Notes: generated by a model not told the origin, from the sequence alone. A DNA stretch of 64,000 bases from Microtetraspora glauca (GCA_000721275.1 JOFO01000004.1:1-64000); one strand, 5' to 3'; positions 42,225 to 50,979 are shown, counted from the stretch's first letter. Numbers and translations: made by a program.

Positions 42225-42385
42225 TCTGCCGTCGACGTTCGCCACGCGGGCCGGCCTATGGAGGCGGTTGCACCGGGCGCTGCTGGATGAACCAGGGCTT
42301 GGGGCGAAGTGACTCGACCTTGGCGATCCTCGGTGCGTTTCTCGTTCGCTCCGAAAGGGCGGATCACTACTCGGGGCCGTACCCG
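42225..42385 (+). mobile_element. Second IS5-type transposase remnant (N-terminal half only)
   Basis: In one frame TFATRAGLWRRLHRALLDEP matches the start of IS5-group transposases (usually W-T-R-A-G-L-W-R-R-L-H-R-x-x-L-D-E). After a frame change near 42300, STLAILGAFLVRSERADHYS with GPYPG corresponds to the region that normally reads S-R-A-I-x-D-A-x-x-V-R-A-K-x-G-x-x-T-G-P-x-P. The first catalytic Asp is replaced by Gly here (AILGAF). Nothing convincing remains after 42385. It is a different copy from the one at 37701. Confidence 0.6.
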
Positions 42386-43079
42386 GGCGTGTGCGTATCC
42401 GTCCCGACGTCCTGCCGGACGCGCTCTCGGGCATTCCACTGGCGTCGCCGCCAGCTTGGAGTGCGGATGGAAGTGCCCTTCCACGTGGGTGGGTTGAACC
42501 GGGCCGCGGCGGCTGATGGGTGTCGTCCGCGGATGATGTCGAAGTGGCCGTGGCTCGCTTCGAGCGCGCGACTGGGCGCGTCGGCGCTGTGTTGCTGAAG
42601 GCGGACGCCGATCAGCCGCGTATCGACGGCGCAGTCGAAGCGATGTCCCGAGCACCGGTTCCGGCCCCGCAGGTTCTGTGGCGGGAGCCGTCCGTGCCGG
42701 CGATCGCCGTACTTTCGGACGTGGCGTTCGGGCGCCTCGGTGGGGCCTCGTACGGGGCATCGGAGGCGTGGGTCGCGGCGGGTACGGCCATCCGCATGCA
42801 GCGCGATGTGCCGTCGTTCACATGGCCCGGTCGGGCCGGGCGGAGGATCGCCGACTCCGGCGTTCACTCCCGGCGACCTGCAGGTCGCGCACTTCTTCGT
42901 GGACGGTGACGCGGTCACAGGCACCTCCAGCCGTACGAGCCAGTGCTCGGAGTCCCCTTCCCCTTTGGTCGGCTGCTGCCAGCGCAGACGGCCGAGTCGA
43001 CATGCGCCGTGTGCGCCGTGTCGGGGTTGCGGGGCAGATCGTCCCTCGCTCAACCGGAGCCGGCGTGGAATCATCGAGT
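42386..43079. other. Degenerate or unassigned stretch after the IS remnant
   Basis: About 690 bases. Open frames exist on both strands (for example plus 42520-42909, which reads DVEVAVARFERATGRVGAVL), but I recognise none and codon use is weak. It may hold decayed parts of the transposase and of a lost gene. No RNA motif seen. Confidence 0.4.
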
Positions 43080-43505
43080 ATGACCGAGCCGATCAGCGAC
43101 TATGGCCGCGCCCTCCGGCGTGAGACCGAGCGGGTCGTCAATGAGATCGCCCAGGAATACCGCACCTTGGACGCAGGCGTGAGCTGGTTCTCCGCCCTCA
43201 CCCCGGCACGCAAACACGCAGTGCTGGTGGAGGTCGCCGGCTATGCGATGCAGGCGCACATCACAGCGGCGGACGGCCGTGCGGGGGTGGCGCGTTCTGG
43301 CGTGAAGCCGACGATCAATCCTGCCGTGATGATCTGCCTGGACCCGCCCCGTTACCGGTTCGCCAACCTGCCCCCTGCAGAACACGTCAAGGCGTTTCGC
43401 GTCCTCGTTTCTGTATTCGCCGTTGCCGACACTCGCCGCCGCGAGACCTCCTGCAGGGGCGTATGCAGACATGCATGGCACAACCTCCCGGCAACTGCTG
43501 AGTAG
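43080..43505 (+). CDS. DUF5958 family protein
   Basis: 141 residues from ATG 43080. VVNEIAQEYRTLDAGVSWFS then ALTPARKHAVLVEVAGYAMQ, RAGVARSGVKPTINPAVMIC and AFRVLVSVFAVADTRRRETS, with CRGVCRHAWHNL at the end, follow the pattern I know for DUF5958: an opening N-E-I-A-Q, an internal SGVKPT-type turn and a closing R-R-E...C..GC.H.WH. The Cys/His cluster at the end may bind a metal. Function unknown. It converges on the amino-acid permease gene, with 15 bases between stops. Confidence 0.8.
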   Translation: MTEPISDYGRALRRETERVVNEIAQEYRTLDAGVSWFSALTPARKHAVLVEVAGYAMQAHITAADGRAGVARSGVKPTINPAVMICLDPPRYRFANLPPAEHVKAFRVLVSVFAVADTRRRETSCRGVCRHAWHNLPATAE

Positions 43506-43520
43506 CAGGGTTGCCCTGGA

Positions 43521-44981
43521 TCATCCGTTCCGCGCGATGCTCTCGGCACCCGACCGTTCCCCGGTGTCAGCCGGTGGCGGGAAGGGCTGACTTGGGTGCT
43601 GGGGGTCTGTTGGCCGCCGCGCGGGTGGGCGCTTGCGGGTGCGGTGGGTGCCGGTGAGGGCGAGGGTGGCGGTGAGGGCCGCGGAGGTGAGGAGTTGGGG
43701 GCGGGTCGCCGGGGAGAGGGCCATCAGGAGCATGAGGGCGGCTATCGCGCCGATCACCGCTCGGGTGGTCGCCGGGAAGCCGCGGGTACGGAGCACCAGG
43801 CGGCCGGTTCGTTCCAGGGAGCGGCGCAGCACGAGGTGGGAGCAGGCCAGGGCCAGCCACATGAACAGCATCGCCGCGCCCATCGCCTTGGCCAGCAGGG
43901 GGAGCGTCGTGCCCGGGGCCACCGCCTCCGGGACGACCGCGGCGAAGCCGACGGCCGAGGCGGCGGCCACCGCGCGGGCCGGTACCCGGCGCCCGGTCCG
44001 GCGGGTCAGCGCCCGGGGTGCCTCGCCGCGTTCGGCGAGCGAGTGCAGCATGCGCGAGGTGCCGTACAGGTTGGCGTTGAGGGCGGAGAGCAGGGCCACG
44101 AGGATCACCGCCTGGGTGATGACGTCCGCGTGCGGGATGCCGAGCCGGACGAGCGCGGCGACGTACGGACTCTCGTCGGGCCGCGCCGACCGCCAGGGCA
44201 GGAGCAGGACGAGGACGAGTACTGAGCCGAGGTAGAACAGGGCGATCCGCCAGATCGCGGTGCGGACGGCGGTGCGGATGCTGCGGCCGGGGTCGTGCGA
44301 CTCGGCCGCCGCCATGCCGATGACCTCCATGCCGCCGAAGGCGAAGACCACGCCCAGGAGCGCCGTCACGACGCCGGACAAGCCGTGCGGGGCGAACCCG
44401 CCGTCACCGTCGCCGGTGAGGTGCGCCAGGCCGGGTGAAGGGGTGCCGGGGAGCAGTCCCAGGAGGGCCGCGGCGCCGAGGGCGATGAAGGCGAGGACGG
44501 CCAGAACCTTCAGCGAGGCGAACCAGAACTCGGCCTCGCCGAAGGTCCGGACATCCGTCATGTTCACGATGGTGAAGATCGTCATCGCGGTGAGGGTGAA
44601 GGCCCAGGAGGGTATGGCCGGCCACCAGGCGTGCAGGATCGCGGCGCCCGCCAGGGCCTCCACCGCGATGGCGACCGCGGTGACCCACGTGTACAGCCAG
44701 CCGGTCGTGAAGCCGGCCCACGGGCCCAGCGCCCGGTGCGCGTAGACCGAGAAGGAGCCCGACTCGGGCATCGCTGCAGCCAGTTCGCCCAGCATGCGCA
44801 TGACGGCGAGGGCGAGCGCGGCCGCCAGCAGGTACGCGACGAGGACCGCGGGGCCGGCCGCCGCGAGTCCGGCCCCGGTGCCGACGAACAGACCGGCGCC
44901 TATCACGCCTCCGAGGGCGAGCATCGCCAAGTGGCGGGAGCGGAGCGCTGCTTGGGCGGTGCGGGCGGGCGGTGGCGTCAC
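43521..44981 (-). CDS. APC-family amino-acid permease
   Basis: 486 residues from GTG 44981. RHLAMLALGGVIGAGLFVGT is the conserved first helix of amino-acid/GABA permeases (AnsP/GabP/LysP type), followed by AAAMPESGSFSVYAHRALGP and WAGFTTGWLYTWVTAVAIAV, both family signatures. About 12 helices; the hydrophilic tail (THRTRKRPPARRPTDPQHPS and on) is Pro/Arg-rich. It probably imports a neutral or aromatic amino acid with protons. It is divergent from the flavin-reductase gene that opens the orphan biosynthetic cluster, so it may supply a precursor; with only this arrangement to go on, the link is tentative. Confidence 0.92.
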   Translation of the reverse strand: MTPPPARTAQAALRSRHLAMLALGGVIGAGLFVGTGAGLAAAGPAVLVAYLLAAALALAVMRMLGELAAAMPESGSFSVYAHRALGPWAGFTTGWLYTWVTAVAIAVEALAGAAILHAWWPAIPSWAFTLTAMTIFTIVNMTDVRTFGEAEFWFASLKVLAVLAFIALGAAALLGLLPGTPSPGLAHLTGDGDGGFAPHGLSGVVTALLGVVFAFGGMEVIGMAAAESHDPGRSIRTAVRTAIWRIALFYLGSVLVLVLLLPWRSARPDESPYVAALVRLGIPHADVITQAVILVALLSALNANLYGTSRMLHSLAERGEAPRALTRRTGRRVPARAVAAASAVGFAAVVPEAVAPGTTLPLLAKAMGAAMLFMWLALACSHLVLRRSLERTGRLVLRTRGFPATTRAVIGAIAALMLLMALSPATRPQLLTSAALTATLALTGTHRTRKRPPARRPTDPQHPSQPFPPPADTGERSGAESIARNG

Positions 44982-45060
44982 GGATTTCCCTTGTGCAAGC
45001 GGTTCGTGGGCGGGGGATGCGGTTGACCAGTGTGGCGCAATCTGTGTTAGAAAAGCTATC

Positions 45061-45087
45061 AGCGTTTACAAGGCGCGCTAGCGTTTA
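45061..45087. promoter_or_regulatory. Direct repeat AGCGTTTA in the cluster promoter region
   Basis: AGCGTTTA at 45061-45068 and 45080-45087, 19 bp apart, between the permease and flavin-reductase starts. The second overlaps TAGCGT, a possible plus-strand -10; TTGTAA on the minus strand between them could be the permease -35. Related sites flank the TetR gene (53930 and 53964). Confidence 0.4.
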
Positions 45088-45129
45088 GGCAGCAACGAGA
45101 TTCGCACTACCGTGCGAAGGGGGAAGTCC

Positions 45130-45663
45130 ATGCCTGCACCTTCCATCACCCATGCCCGCGGCACGACCGCGGACCGCGCGCCCGCCGACCTGCGGAACGT
45201 CATGCGGCGCTATCCCACCGGAGTGACCGTCCTCAGCAGCGGCACCGCGGAGACCGCGGTGGCCATGACCGTCAACGCGTTCACCTCGGTCTCGCTCGAC
45301 CCGCCGCGCGTCCTGGTCTCCGTCATGAAGACCGCCCGCGCCCACCCCGTCATCACCGCCAGCGGCCGGCTCGGCATCCACCTGCTCGCCGCCCACCAGG
45401 GCGACGTGGCCCGCCTGTTCGCCTCCCGCGAGAAGCCCACCGGGCACACCCTGGGCGCCTACCTCGACCGCTCGGCCGAAGGGCACGACGTCCTGCCCGG
45501 CGCGCTCGCCTCCCTCGCCTGCGAGGTCGAGGACACGTACTCCGGCGGAGACCACAGTCTCTTCCTGGCCCGCGTCCTGCACACCACGTGCGCGGACGAG
45601 CCGCAGGACGCCCTGGTCTTTCACCAGGGGCGCTTCACCTCCGCCCCCGCGGACGCGCGTTGA
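45130..45663 (+). CDS. Flavin reductase (HpaC-like), first gene of the orphan cluster
   Basis: 177 residues from ATG 45130, with AAGGGGGAAG upstream. NVMRRYPTGVTVLSSGTAET, AMTVNAFTSVSLDPPRVLVS and RLGIHLLAAHQGDVARLFAS are the flavin-binding landmarks of the HpaC/FMN-reductase family, and HSLFLARVLHTTC the closing strand. It should reduce FMN or FAD with NAD(P)H and hand the free reduced flavin to a partner oxygenase. That partner is present 2.3 kb on (47939, an acyl-CoA-dehydrogenase-fold monooxygenase). The stop overlaps the TTG of the chorismate mutase gene (TTGA). Confidence 0.92.
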   Translation: MPAPSITHARGTTADRAPADLRNVMRRYPTGVTVLSSGTAETAVAMTVNAFTSVSLDPPRVLVSVMKTARAHPVITASGRLGIHLLAAHQGDVARLFASREKPTGHTLGAYLDRSAEGHDVLPGALASLACEVEDTYSGGDHSLFLARVLHTTCADEPQDALVFHQGRFTSAPADAR

Positions 45664-46118
45664 GCCCGGAAGCGGCGGAAGCGGCGGAAGCGGCGGGCGC
45701 GGCGGGTCCGCACGCCGCTGCCGGTGCTGATGCCGGTGCCGGTGCCGCTGCCGTGAGCGCGACTCCTGCCGCCCTGGTCGCCGTGCGCGGTGCCATCGCC
45801 GTGGACGCCGACACCGCACAGGCCCTCGGCCGCGCCACCCAGGACCTCCTCGCCGCGCTGCTGGCCGCGAACCGGCTCGAACGGGACGACCTCGTCAGCC
45901 TGATGTTCACGCAGACTCCGGACCTCACCGCCACCAACCCGGCGCTCGCCCTGCACGAGGCGGGCTGGGACGTGCCCGCGCTCTGCGCGCAGGACGCCGC
46001 CTTCGCGGGGGCGCCCGCCCGCACCCTGCGGGTCCTGGCGCACCTCCGCTGGGACCGGCCCGGCCGGCCCCGCCCCGCCTACCTCGCCGGCGCGGCACCC
46101 ACCCGCCCCGGCGCCTGA
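45660..46118 (+). CDS. aroH: AroH-type monofunctional chorismate mutase
   Basis: VAVRGAIAVDADTAQALGRA, LLAALLAANRLERDDLVSLM, FTQTPDLTATNPALALHEAG and WDVPALCAQDAAFAGAP, then RTLRVLAHLRWDRPGRPRPA and YLAGA match the trimeric AroH fold (Bacillus type): Arg in VRG, Glu/Asp and Arg in the helices, Cys-A-Q-D and the late Arg. It turns chorismate into prephenate. TTG 45660 overlaps the previous stop (TTGA) and would add a 30-residue Ala/Glu/Gly-rich leader; GTG 45753 gives a shorter, more usual length. A second chorismate mutase outside aromatic amino-acid operons, inside an oxidase-rich cluster, implies extra prephenate supply for a special metabolite. Confidence 0.85.
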   Translation: MSPEAAEAAEAAGAAGPHAAAGADAGAGAAAVSATPAALVAVRGAIAVDADTAQALGRATQDLLAALLAANRLERDDLVSLMFTQTPDLTATNPALALHEAGWDVPALCAQDAAFAGAPARTLRVLAHLRWDRPGRPRPAYLAGAAPTRPGA

Positions 46119-46371
46119 GCCGGGGCCGCGTACTCGGACCTGACAAAGTCCGGCCCGGACGCCGACCCGATCTTCTGATCCCGGCGCCTCGATCGCCGAC
46201 CGACCGACCGACCCGATGCCGAGCCCGAGCCCGCATCCCGGCGGCCGGGACGGGCGCTCGGCCGGCCGACTCTGTCCGGCGGCCCGGTTCGCCTCCGGGC
46301 CGGCCCACCGTTCCCTTTCCTTGACCCTCCACTCCACGCCTCGACGCGTACGCACCTTCCGAGGATTCGTC

Positions 46372-47910
46372 ATGCCCGAAACCGCCACCACCACCCACCA
46401 CGAACACCCCACCACCGCCCCACTCACTCCCGACGCCGCGGCCGGCACGGCTCTCGGCTCGGTGCTCGACGCCGTCGCCGCCGTCCTCGGTCCCGAGCAC
46501 GTGATCCGCCTCGACGGCGGGGCCCCCGGACCGCTGCCGGCCGAGGCCAACGTCTCCGCGTTCGCCGCCCGCCCGCTGCACGCCGTCCTGCGCCCCGGCA
46601 GCACCGAGGACGTACGGCACGTCGTCCGCGCCTTCGACGCGTACGGCGGCACCCGCGCCGGGCTGCCCGGCCTCCACGCCGTGTCCACCGGCCGCAACTG
46701 GGGCCTCGGGTCCAAGGAGCCGGCCGCCGGACCCGTGGTCCGCCTCGAACTCGACCGGCTCGACGCCGTCCGCGCCCTCGACACCGGCGCCGGGTACGCC
46801 GTCGTCGAACCCGGCGTCACCCAGGCCGCCCTCGCCGCCCGGCTCGTCGGCACCGACCGCATGCTCAACGTCACCGCCTCCTCCGGCCACACCTCCCTCG
46901 TCGGGAACCTCGTCGACCGGGGCGTGGGCCTGCGCCGCCAGCGCACCGAGGACCTGCTCGGCCTGGAGGCCGTGCTCCCCGACGGCCGTGTCGTCCGCAC
47001 CGGCTGGTGGCCCGGCACCACCGCGGGCGCCGCCGCCAACCCGTACGGCCTGGGACCCAGCACCCTGCACCTGTTCACGCAGTCCCCGCTGGCCGTCGTC
47101 ACCGCCGCCGTGGTCCGGCTGCTGCCGCGTCCCGAGGCGCAGCGCGTGGTCCGGCTCTCCTTCGGCCGGGAGCGGCTGCCCGAGGCCGTCGACCTGATCC
47201 GCCGCTGGCGCGCCGGGAACGTGGTCTCCGGCGTGGTGAAGATCTACGACACCGCCTCGACCGCCACGTACGGCGGCGAGCGCGGCCACGGCTACCTCGC
47301 CCACCTGTGCGTGGACGCCACCGCCGGCACCCTCGACGCCCTGGTCGGCGCGCTGGTCGAAGAGGCCCGCGCCACCGGCCTGTTCGACCGGATCGCGGCC
47401 GGCGAGGAGCCCGCCGCCGACGACACCGTCTCCAAGGTCGTCCAGGCCGCCTACGCGGGCTCGGTCGCGTTCAACGAGGACATGCTCGCCTCCGCCACCG
47501 GCACCCGCGCCGACCTCGTCGACACCGAGGGCAACGGCTGGCTGTTCTTCCTGCCGCTGATCCCCTTCACCGGCCCCGACACCTCCCGCGCCCTGGCCCT
47601 CCTCGACACCATCCACGCCGAGACCGGCATCCGGCCCGGCGCCACCGTCAACGCCCTCGACGCCGACGTCATCGACCTGGTCGTCTCCTTCCCCTTCGAC
47701 CGGGCCACCCAGGCCGAGGCCGCGCACCGCGCGCTCGACCGGGCGTACGCGCTCTTCGCCGACGCCGGCTGGGCGCCGTACCGGCTGGACTCCGCGCACG
47801 GCGGCTGGGGCCGCACCCACGCCCCGGACGCCGCCCACGCGGGCCTGGTCGGCGACATCGCCGCCCTCGTCGACCCGCACCGCACCCTCGCGCCCGGCCG
47901 CTACCTCTGA
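46372..47910 (+). CDS. FAD-linked oxidase of the vanillyl-alcohol oxidase / p-cresol methylhydroxylase type
   Basis: 512 residues from ATG 46372 (GAGG nine bases upstream). The PCMH-type FAD domain is seen in HAVLRPGSTEDVRHVVRAFD, LHAVSTGRNWGLGSKEPAAG, GAGYAVVEPGVTQAALAARL and TSLVGNLVDRGVGL. The GRNWG-G and VEPGVTQ motifs are characteristic of the VAO/PCMH flavoprotein family (4-cresol dehydrogenase, eugenol and vanillyl-alcohol oxidases). The C-terminal substrate lobe runs from about 230. I see no clear His/Tyr for covalent flavin. These enzymes oxidise para-substituted phenols at the benzylic carbon through a quinone methide, which fits a chorismate/prephenate-derived 4-hydroxyphenyl substrate. 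Confidence 0.9.
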   Translation: MPETATTTHHEHPTTAPLTPDAAAGTALGSVLDAVAAVLGPEHVIRLDGGAPGPLPAEANVSAFAARPLHAVLRPGSTEDVRHVVRAFDAYGGTRAGLPGLHAVSTGRNWGLGSKEPAAGPVVRLELDRLDAVRALDTGAGYAVVEPGVTQAALAARLVGTDRMLNVTASSGHTSLVGNLVDRGVGLRRQRTEDLLGLEAVLPDGRVVRTGWWPGTTAGAAANPYGLGPSTLHLFTQSPLAVVTAAVVRLLPRPEAQRVVRLSFGRERLPEAVDLIRRWRAGNVVSGVVKIYDTASTATYGGERGHGYLAHLCVDATAGTLDALVGALVEEARATGLFDRIAAGEEPAADDTVSKVVQAAYAGSVAFNEDMLASATGTRADLVDTEGNGWLFFLPLIPFTGPDTSRALALLDTIHAETGIRPGATVNALDADVIDLVVSFPFDRATQAEAAHRALDRAYALFADAGWAPYRLDSAHGGWGRTHAPDAAHAGLVGDIAALVDPHRTLAPGRYL

Positions 47911-47938
47911 CCACCCCACCGATCCTCGAAGGACCGCC

Positions 47939-49213
47939 ATGACCACGACCACCGACGCCGCTGCCGCCACCGACGCCGCTGCCGCCACCGACGCCGCTGC
48001 CGCCACCGACGCCGCTGCCGCCATCGCGCCCGCCCCCGCCGACCGCGCGCACGTCCCCGACACCGCCGAGGCGATCCTCGCGCACGCCCGCACCCTCGTC
48101 CCGCTGCTGCGCGAGGCCGGTCCCCGCATCGAGGCCAACCGCACCCTGCCCGACGACATCGTCGCCCTGCTGCGCGACGGCGGCGTCTTCCGCGCCGCCA
48201 TGCCCAAGACCTGGGGCGGCCCCGAACTCACCTCCATGCAGCAGTGCGAGCTGATCGAGACGCTCGCCACCGGCGACGCCTCCACCGCCTGGTGCGCCAT
48301 GATCGGCATGGACTCCGGCATCTACTCCGGCTATCTCGACGACGACGTGGCCCGCGCGATGTACCCCTCGCTCGACCTGGCCAACTCCGGCTGGATCTAC
48401 CCGCAGGGCCGCGCCGTGCGCACCGAGGGCGGCTACCGGCTCACCGGGCGCTGGAAGTTCGGCTCCGGCTCCGCCCACTGCGACTGGCTCGGCGCCGGCT
48501 GCCTGATCGTGGACGAGGACGGCAACCCGGAGCCCGACCCGGTCTCCGGCGAGCCCACCCACTGGCGGGTGCTGATCTCGCGGCCCGACGCCTACACGTT
48601 CCACGACACCTGGCACACCACCGGCCTCGCCGGCTCGGGCAGCCAGGACTACTCCTGCGAGGACCTGTTCGTCCCCGAGGAGCGCTCCTTCAGCTTCTCC
48701 GACCCGCGCCGCACCGGCCCCCTGCACTCCAGCCCCGACGCGATCCTGCGCAAGATGTCCGGCATCCCCCTCGGCGTGGCCCGCGCCGCGCTCGACCACG
48801 TACGGGCCATGGCCGCGCACCGCACCGACCGCGAGACCGGCACCCCCTGGGCGCAGGACCACCGCGTGCAGAGCACCATCGCCCGGCTGGAGGGCGAACT
48901 CCTCGCCGCCCGCTCGGGCGTGTACGCCAGCCTCACCCGGCAGTGGGACGCGCTGGCCGGCGGCACCGAGCTCACCGACGACGCCCGCGTCGCCACCGCC
49001 ATCGCCCGCCGGCACGCCTTCCGTACCGCCCGCGACATCGTCCAGACCCTCTTCGACCTCGTCGGCGGCTCCTCCGTCTACAAGCCGTCGCCGCTGGACC
49101 GCTGGCTGCGCGACGCCTGGACCATGAACCAGCACGCCGTCGCCCAGGACTCGATCCTCCAGCTCACCGGCAACGTGCTGCTCGGCGGCAAGTCGACCAG
49201 CCCCTTCTTCTAG
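47939..49213 (+). CDS. Acyl-CoA-dehydrogenase-fold flavin-dependent monooxygenase
   Basis: 424 residues. An N-terminal run of four six-residue ATDAAA repeats, then a helical domain (AEAILAHARTLVPLLREAGP, IEANRTLPDDIVALLRDGGV), FRAAMPKTWGGPELTSMQQC, a beta domain with GYRLTGRWKFGSGSAHCDWL, and the C-terminal helix bundle (IPLGVARAALDHVRAMAAHR). Overall it matches the HsaA/HpaB-like and DszC-like monooxygenases that share the acyl-CoA dehydrogenase fold but use reduced flavin and O2. The partner reductase is encoded at 45130. The substrate may be a phenol (ortho-hydroxylation) or an amine (N-hydroxylation). The closing FDLVGGSSVYKPSPLDRWLR, TGNVLLGGKSTSPFF is typical. Confidence 0.88.
   Translation: MTTTTDAAAATDAAAATDAAAATDAAAAIAPAPADRAHVPDTAEAILAHARTLVPLLREAGPRIEANRTLPDDIVALLRDGGVFRAAMPKTWGGPELTSMQQCELIETLATGDASTAWCAMIGMDSGIYSGYLDDDVARAMYPSLDLANSGWIYPQGRAVRTEGGYRLTGRWKFGSGSAHCDWLGAGCLIVDEDGNPEPDPVSGEPTHWRVLISRPDAYTFHDTWHTTGLAGSGSQDYSCEDLFVPEERSFSFSDPRRTGPLHSSPDAILRKMSGIPLGVARAALDHVRAMAAHRTDRETGTPWAQDHRVQSTIARLEGELLAARSGVYASLTRQWDALAGGTELTDDARVATAIARRHAFRTARDIVQTLFDLVGGSSVYKPSPLDRWLRDAWTMNQHAVAQDSILQLTGNVLLGGKSTSPFF
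47951..48022 (+). repeat. Four perfect 18-bp tandem repeats in the monooxygenase gene
   Basis: ACCGACGCCGCTGCCGCC occurs four times end to end from 47951 to 48022, coding T-D-A-A-A-A. The unit keeps the frame, so copy number only changes the length of a flexible N-terminal tail. Confidence 0.95.
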
Positions 49214-49264
49214 ACGACCGCCCGACGGACGTCGCAGAGACAGGTCGACGAGAAGAACTGGTCG

Positions 49265-50431
49265 ATGAGAAAGGTGTTACGACCTATGGCGCCCACCGCC
49301 CCCACCGCCCGCACCGCCCCGGCATCCACCGCTTCCCCGGCCCCGCAGGACCCCGCGGACCGGATACGCGTCGTGCTGTTCTCGGAGGTCAACTCCAAGC
49401 TCGGCTCGCCGTTCCTGAGCATGCTCCACGGCCATCCGCAGGTCGATCTCGCCGCGGTGGTCACCTCCCCGCACGGCAAGCGCTGTTCGTACTTCACCGA
49501 CGACCCGGAGCAGGTCGATCTGGTCACCCAGGGCGCCGCGCTCGGCGTGCCGGTCCTGAGACCGTCGTCGGTCAACCTGCCGTCGTTCGTGGACGAGTTG
49601 GAGGGGTACGGCGCCGACTACTTCCTCGTCGCCAACTTCCAGCAGATCCTGCGCGAGCGCCTGCTGTCGGTGCCCCGGGTCACGGCGGTCAACTTCCATC
49701 CGTCCCCGCTGCCCGCCTTCGCCGGCCTGTCGCCCTTCTACTGGATGATCCGCGAGGGCGCGACCGAGTCCGCGGTCTCCGCCATCGAGATGGCACCCGT
49801 CCTCGACAGCGGCGACCTGATCATGCAGCACGAGGTGCCGCTGACCGGCGACGAGACCGCCATCGACCTGCGCACCGCCCAGGAGCGGGCCAACGTCCTG
49901 ATGCTCCTGGAGCTCATCCCGCAGCTCGTCGACCGCAGTTACCGGCCGATCCCGCAGGACCCGTCCCGGCGCTCGTACTTCGGCCGCCCCACGGACGCCG
50001 ACCTGCGCCTGGACTTCCGGCTGCCGGCAGCCGTCGTGGCGCGGCACGTCCGGGCCGGCTACCGCTCGCCCGGTGCCTGGACGGCGGACGAGGCGGGCCG
50101 CCGCGTGCGGATCCTGTCCGTCGACCCCGCGCCCGCGGGCGCGCCGGAGCAGGCACCGGTGCCGGGCCTCGTCGTGCACGGCGCGGCGGGCCGGGTGTTC
50201 GCGGGCTGCGCGGACGGCTGGCTGGAGGTGCGCACCACCGAGAGCGACGGCCGGGAGACCCCTGCCGCCGCCACCGGGCAACTGCCGGACGGTACGCGCC
50301 TGGTCGCCCCGCCCACGCCCGCTCCGGCCCCGACGGCACCCTCCGATCCCGCTACCACCGAAGCCCGCACCGAAACCCCCGACCAAGCCCGCACCGAAGC
50401 CCCCGCCCCCGTCCCCCTCCCCGTCCCCTGA
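49265..50431 (+). CDS. Formyltransferase-family protein (Fmt-like N-formyltransferase)
   Basis: 388 residues from ATG 49265 (or 49286). The Fmt-type domain is in RIRVVLFSEVNSKLGSPFLS, VLRPSSVNLPSFVDELEGYG and ADYFLVANFQQILRERLL, with the catalytic core AVNFHPSPLPAFAGLSPFYW (the N-x-H-x-S-x-L-P motif) and IEMAPVLDSGDLIMQHEVPL bearing the Asp. It has all three catalytic residues. A C-terminal extension (about 300-388) contains an Fmt_C-like beta segment and an Ala/Pro/Thr/Glu tail. It likely transfers a formyl group from 10-formyl-tetrahydrofolate to an amine on the pathway product rather than to Met-tRNA, since housekeeping fmt is normally with def or rsmB. Confidence 0.88.
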   Translation: MRKVLRPMAPTAPTARTAPASTASPAPQDPADRIRVVLFSEVNSKLGSPFLSMLHGHPQVDLAAVVTSPHGKRCSYFTDDPEQVDLVTQGAALGVPVLRPSSVNLPSFVDELEGYGADYFLVANFQQILRERLLSVPRVTAVNFHPSPLPAFAGLSPFYWMIREGATESAVSAIEMAPVLDSGDLIMQHEVPLTGDETAIDLRTAQERANVLMLLELIPQLVDRSYRPIPQDPSRRSYFGRPTDADLRLDFRLPAAVVARHVRAGYRSPGAWTADEAGRRVRILSVDPAPAGAPEQAPVPGLVVHGAAGRVFAGCADGWLEVRTTESDGRETPAAATGQLPDGTRLVAPPTPAPAPTAPSDPATTEARTETPDQARTEAPAPVPLPVP

Positions 50432-50442
50432 GGTCCGTACCC

Positions 50443-50979
50443 ATGTCACTGAACGAACAGCTCCACGGCGAACACCCGCCGACCGTCGGCAAGGTGCTGC
50501 ACATCCCCGCCGGCCAGGGTCCTTCCGTCTGGCTCAACGGCGACGTCTACACCGTCAAGGTCGACACCGCGCAGTCCGGCGGCACCATCACGCTGCTGGA
50601 GGCGTCCGTCCCGCCCGGCGGCGGGCCGCCCGCCCACGACCACCGCAACGAGGACGAGGCCTTCTATCTCCTCGAAGGCGAGCTGGAGTTCTACGCCGAC
50701 GGGCAGACGTACGACGTGCGGGCCGGCGACTTCGTCTTCGTCCCCAAGGGCACCGTGCACCGCTTCCGCAACAAGGGCCTGCACCCCGCCAAGCAGTTGC
50801 TGATCTTCACCCCGAGCGGTTTCGAGGAGTTCTTCCTCCAGGCCGGCGTCGAGGCCCGTCCCGGTGAGCCGATCCCGGTCTTCGACCCGGCCGACAACCC
50901 CCGGGCCAAGGAGATCGCCGCATCGCTCGGCTCGTACCAGATCGCCGAGTCGCCCGCCCGCGGCGCGAACGGGGCGTGA
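50443..50979 (+). CDS. Cupin-domain protein
   Basis: 178 residues from ATG 50443. The cupin barrel includes AQSGGTITLLEASVPPGGGP, PAHDHRNEDEAFYLLEGELE (cupin motif 1: H-x-H-x(3-4)-E ... E, here His-Asp-His-Arg-Asn-Glu-Asp-Glu), and DFVFVPKGTVHRFRNKG (motif 2, with His). Ligands for one metal ion are complete. It resembles quercetin-dioxygenase-like or isomerase-type cupins. Within this cluster it could be an Fe/Mn dioxygenase or an isomerase of a prephenate-derived intermediate. Its TGA overlaps the GTG of the MFS exporter gene (GTGA), showing tight coupling. Confidence 0.88.
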   Translation: MSLNEQLHGEHPPTVGKVLHIPAGQGPSVWLNGDVYTVKVDTAQSGGTITLLEASVPPGGGPPAHDHRNEDEAFYLLEGELEFYADGQTYDVRAGDFVFVPKGTVHRFRNKGLHPAKQLLIFTPSGFEEFFLQAGVEARPGEPIPVFDPADNPRAKEIAASLGSYQIAESPARGANGA

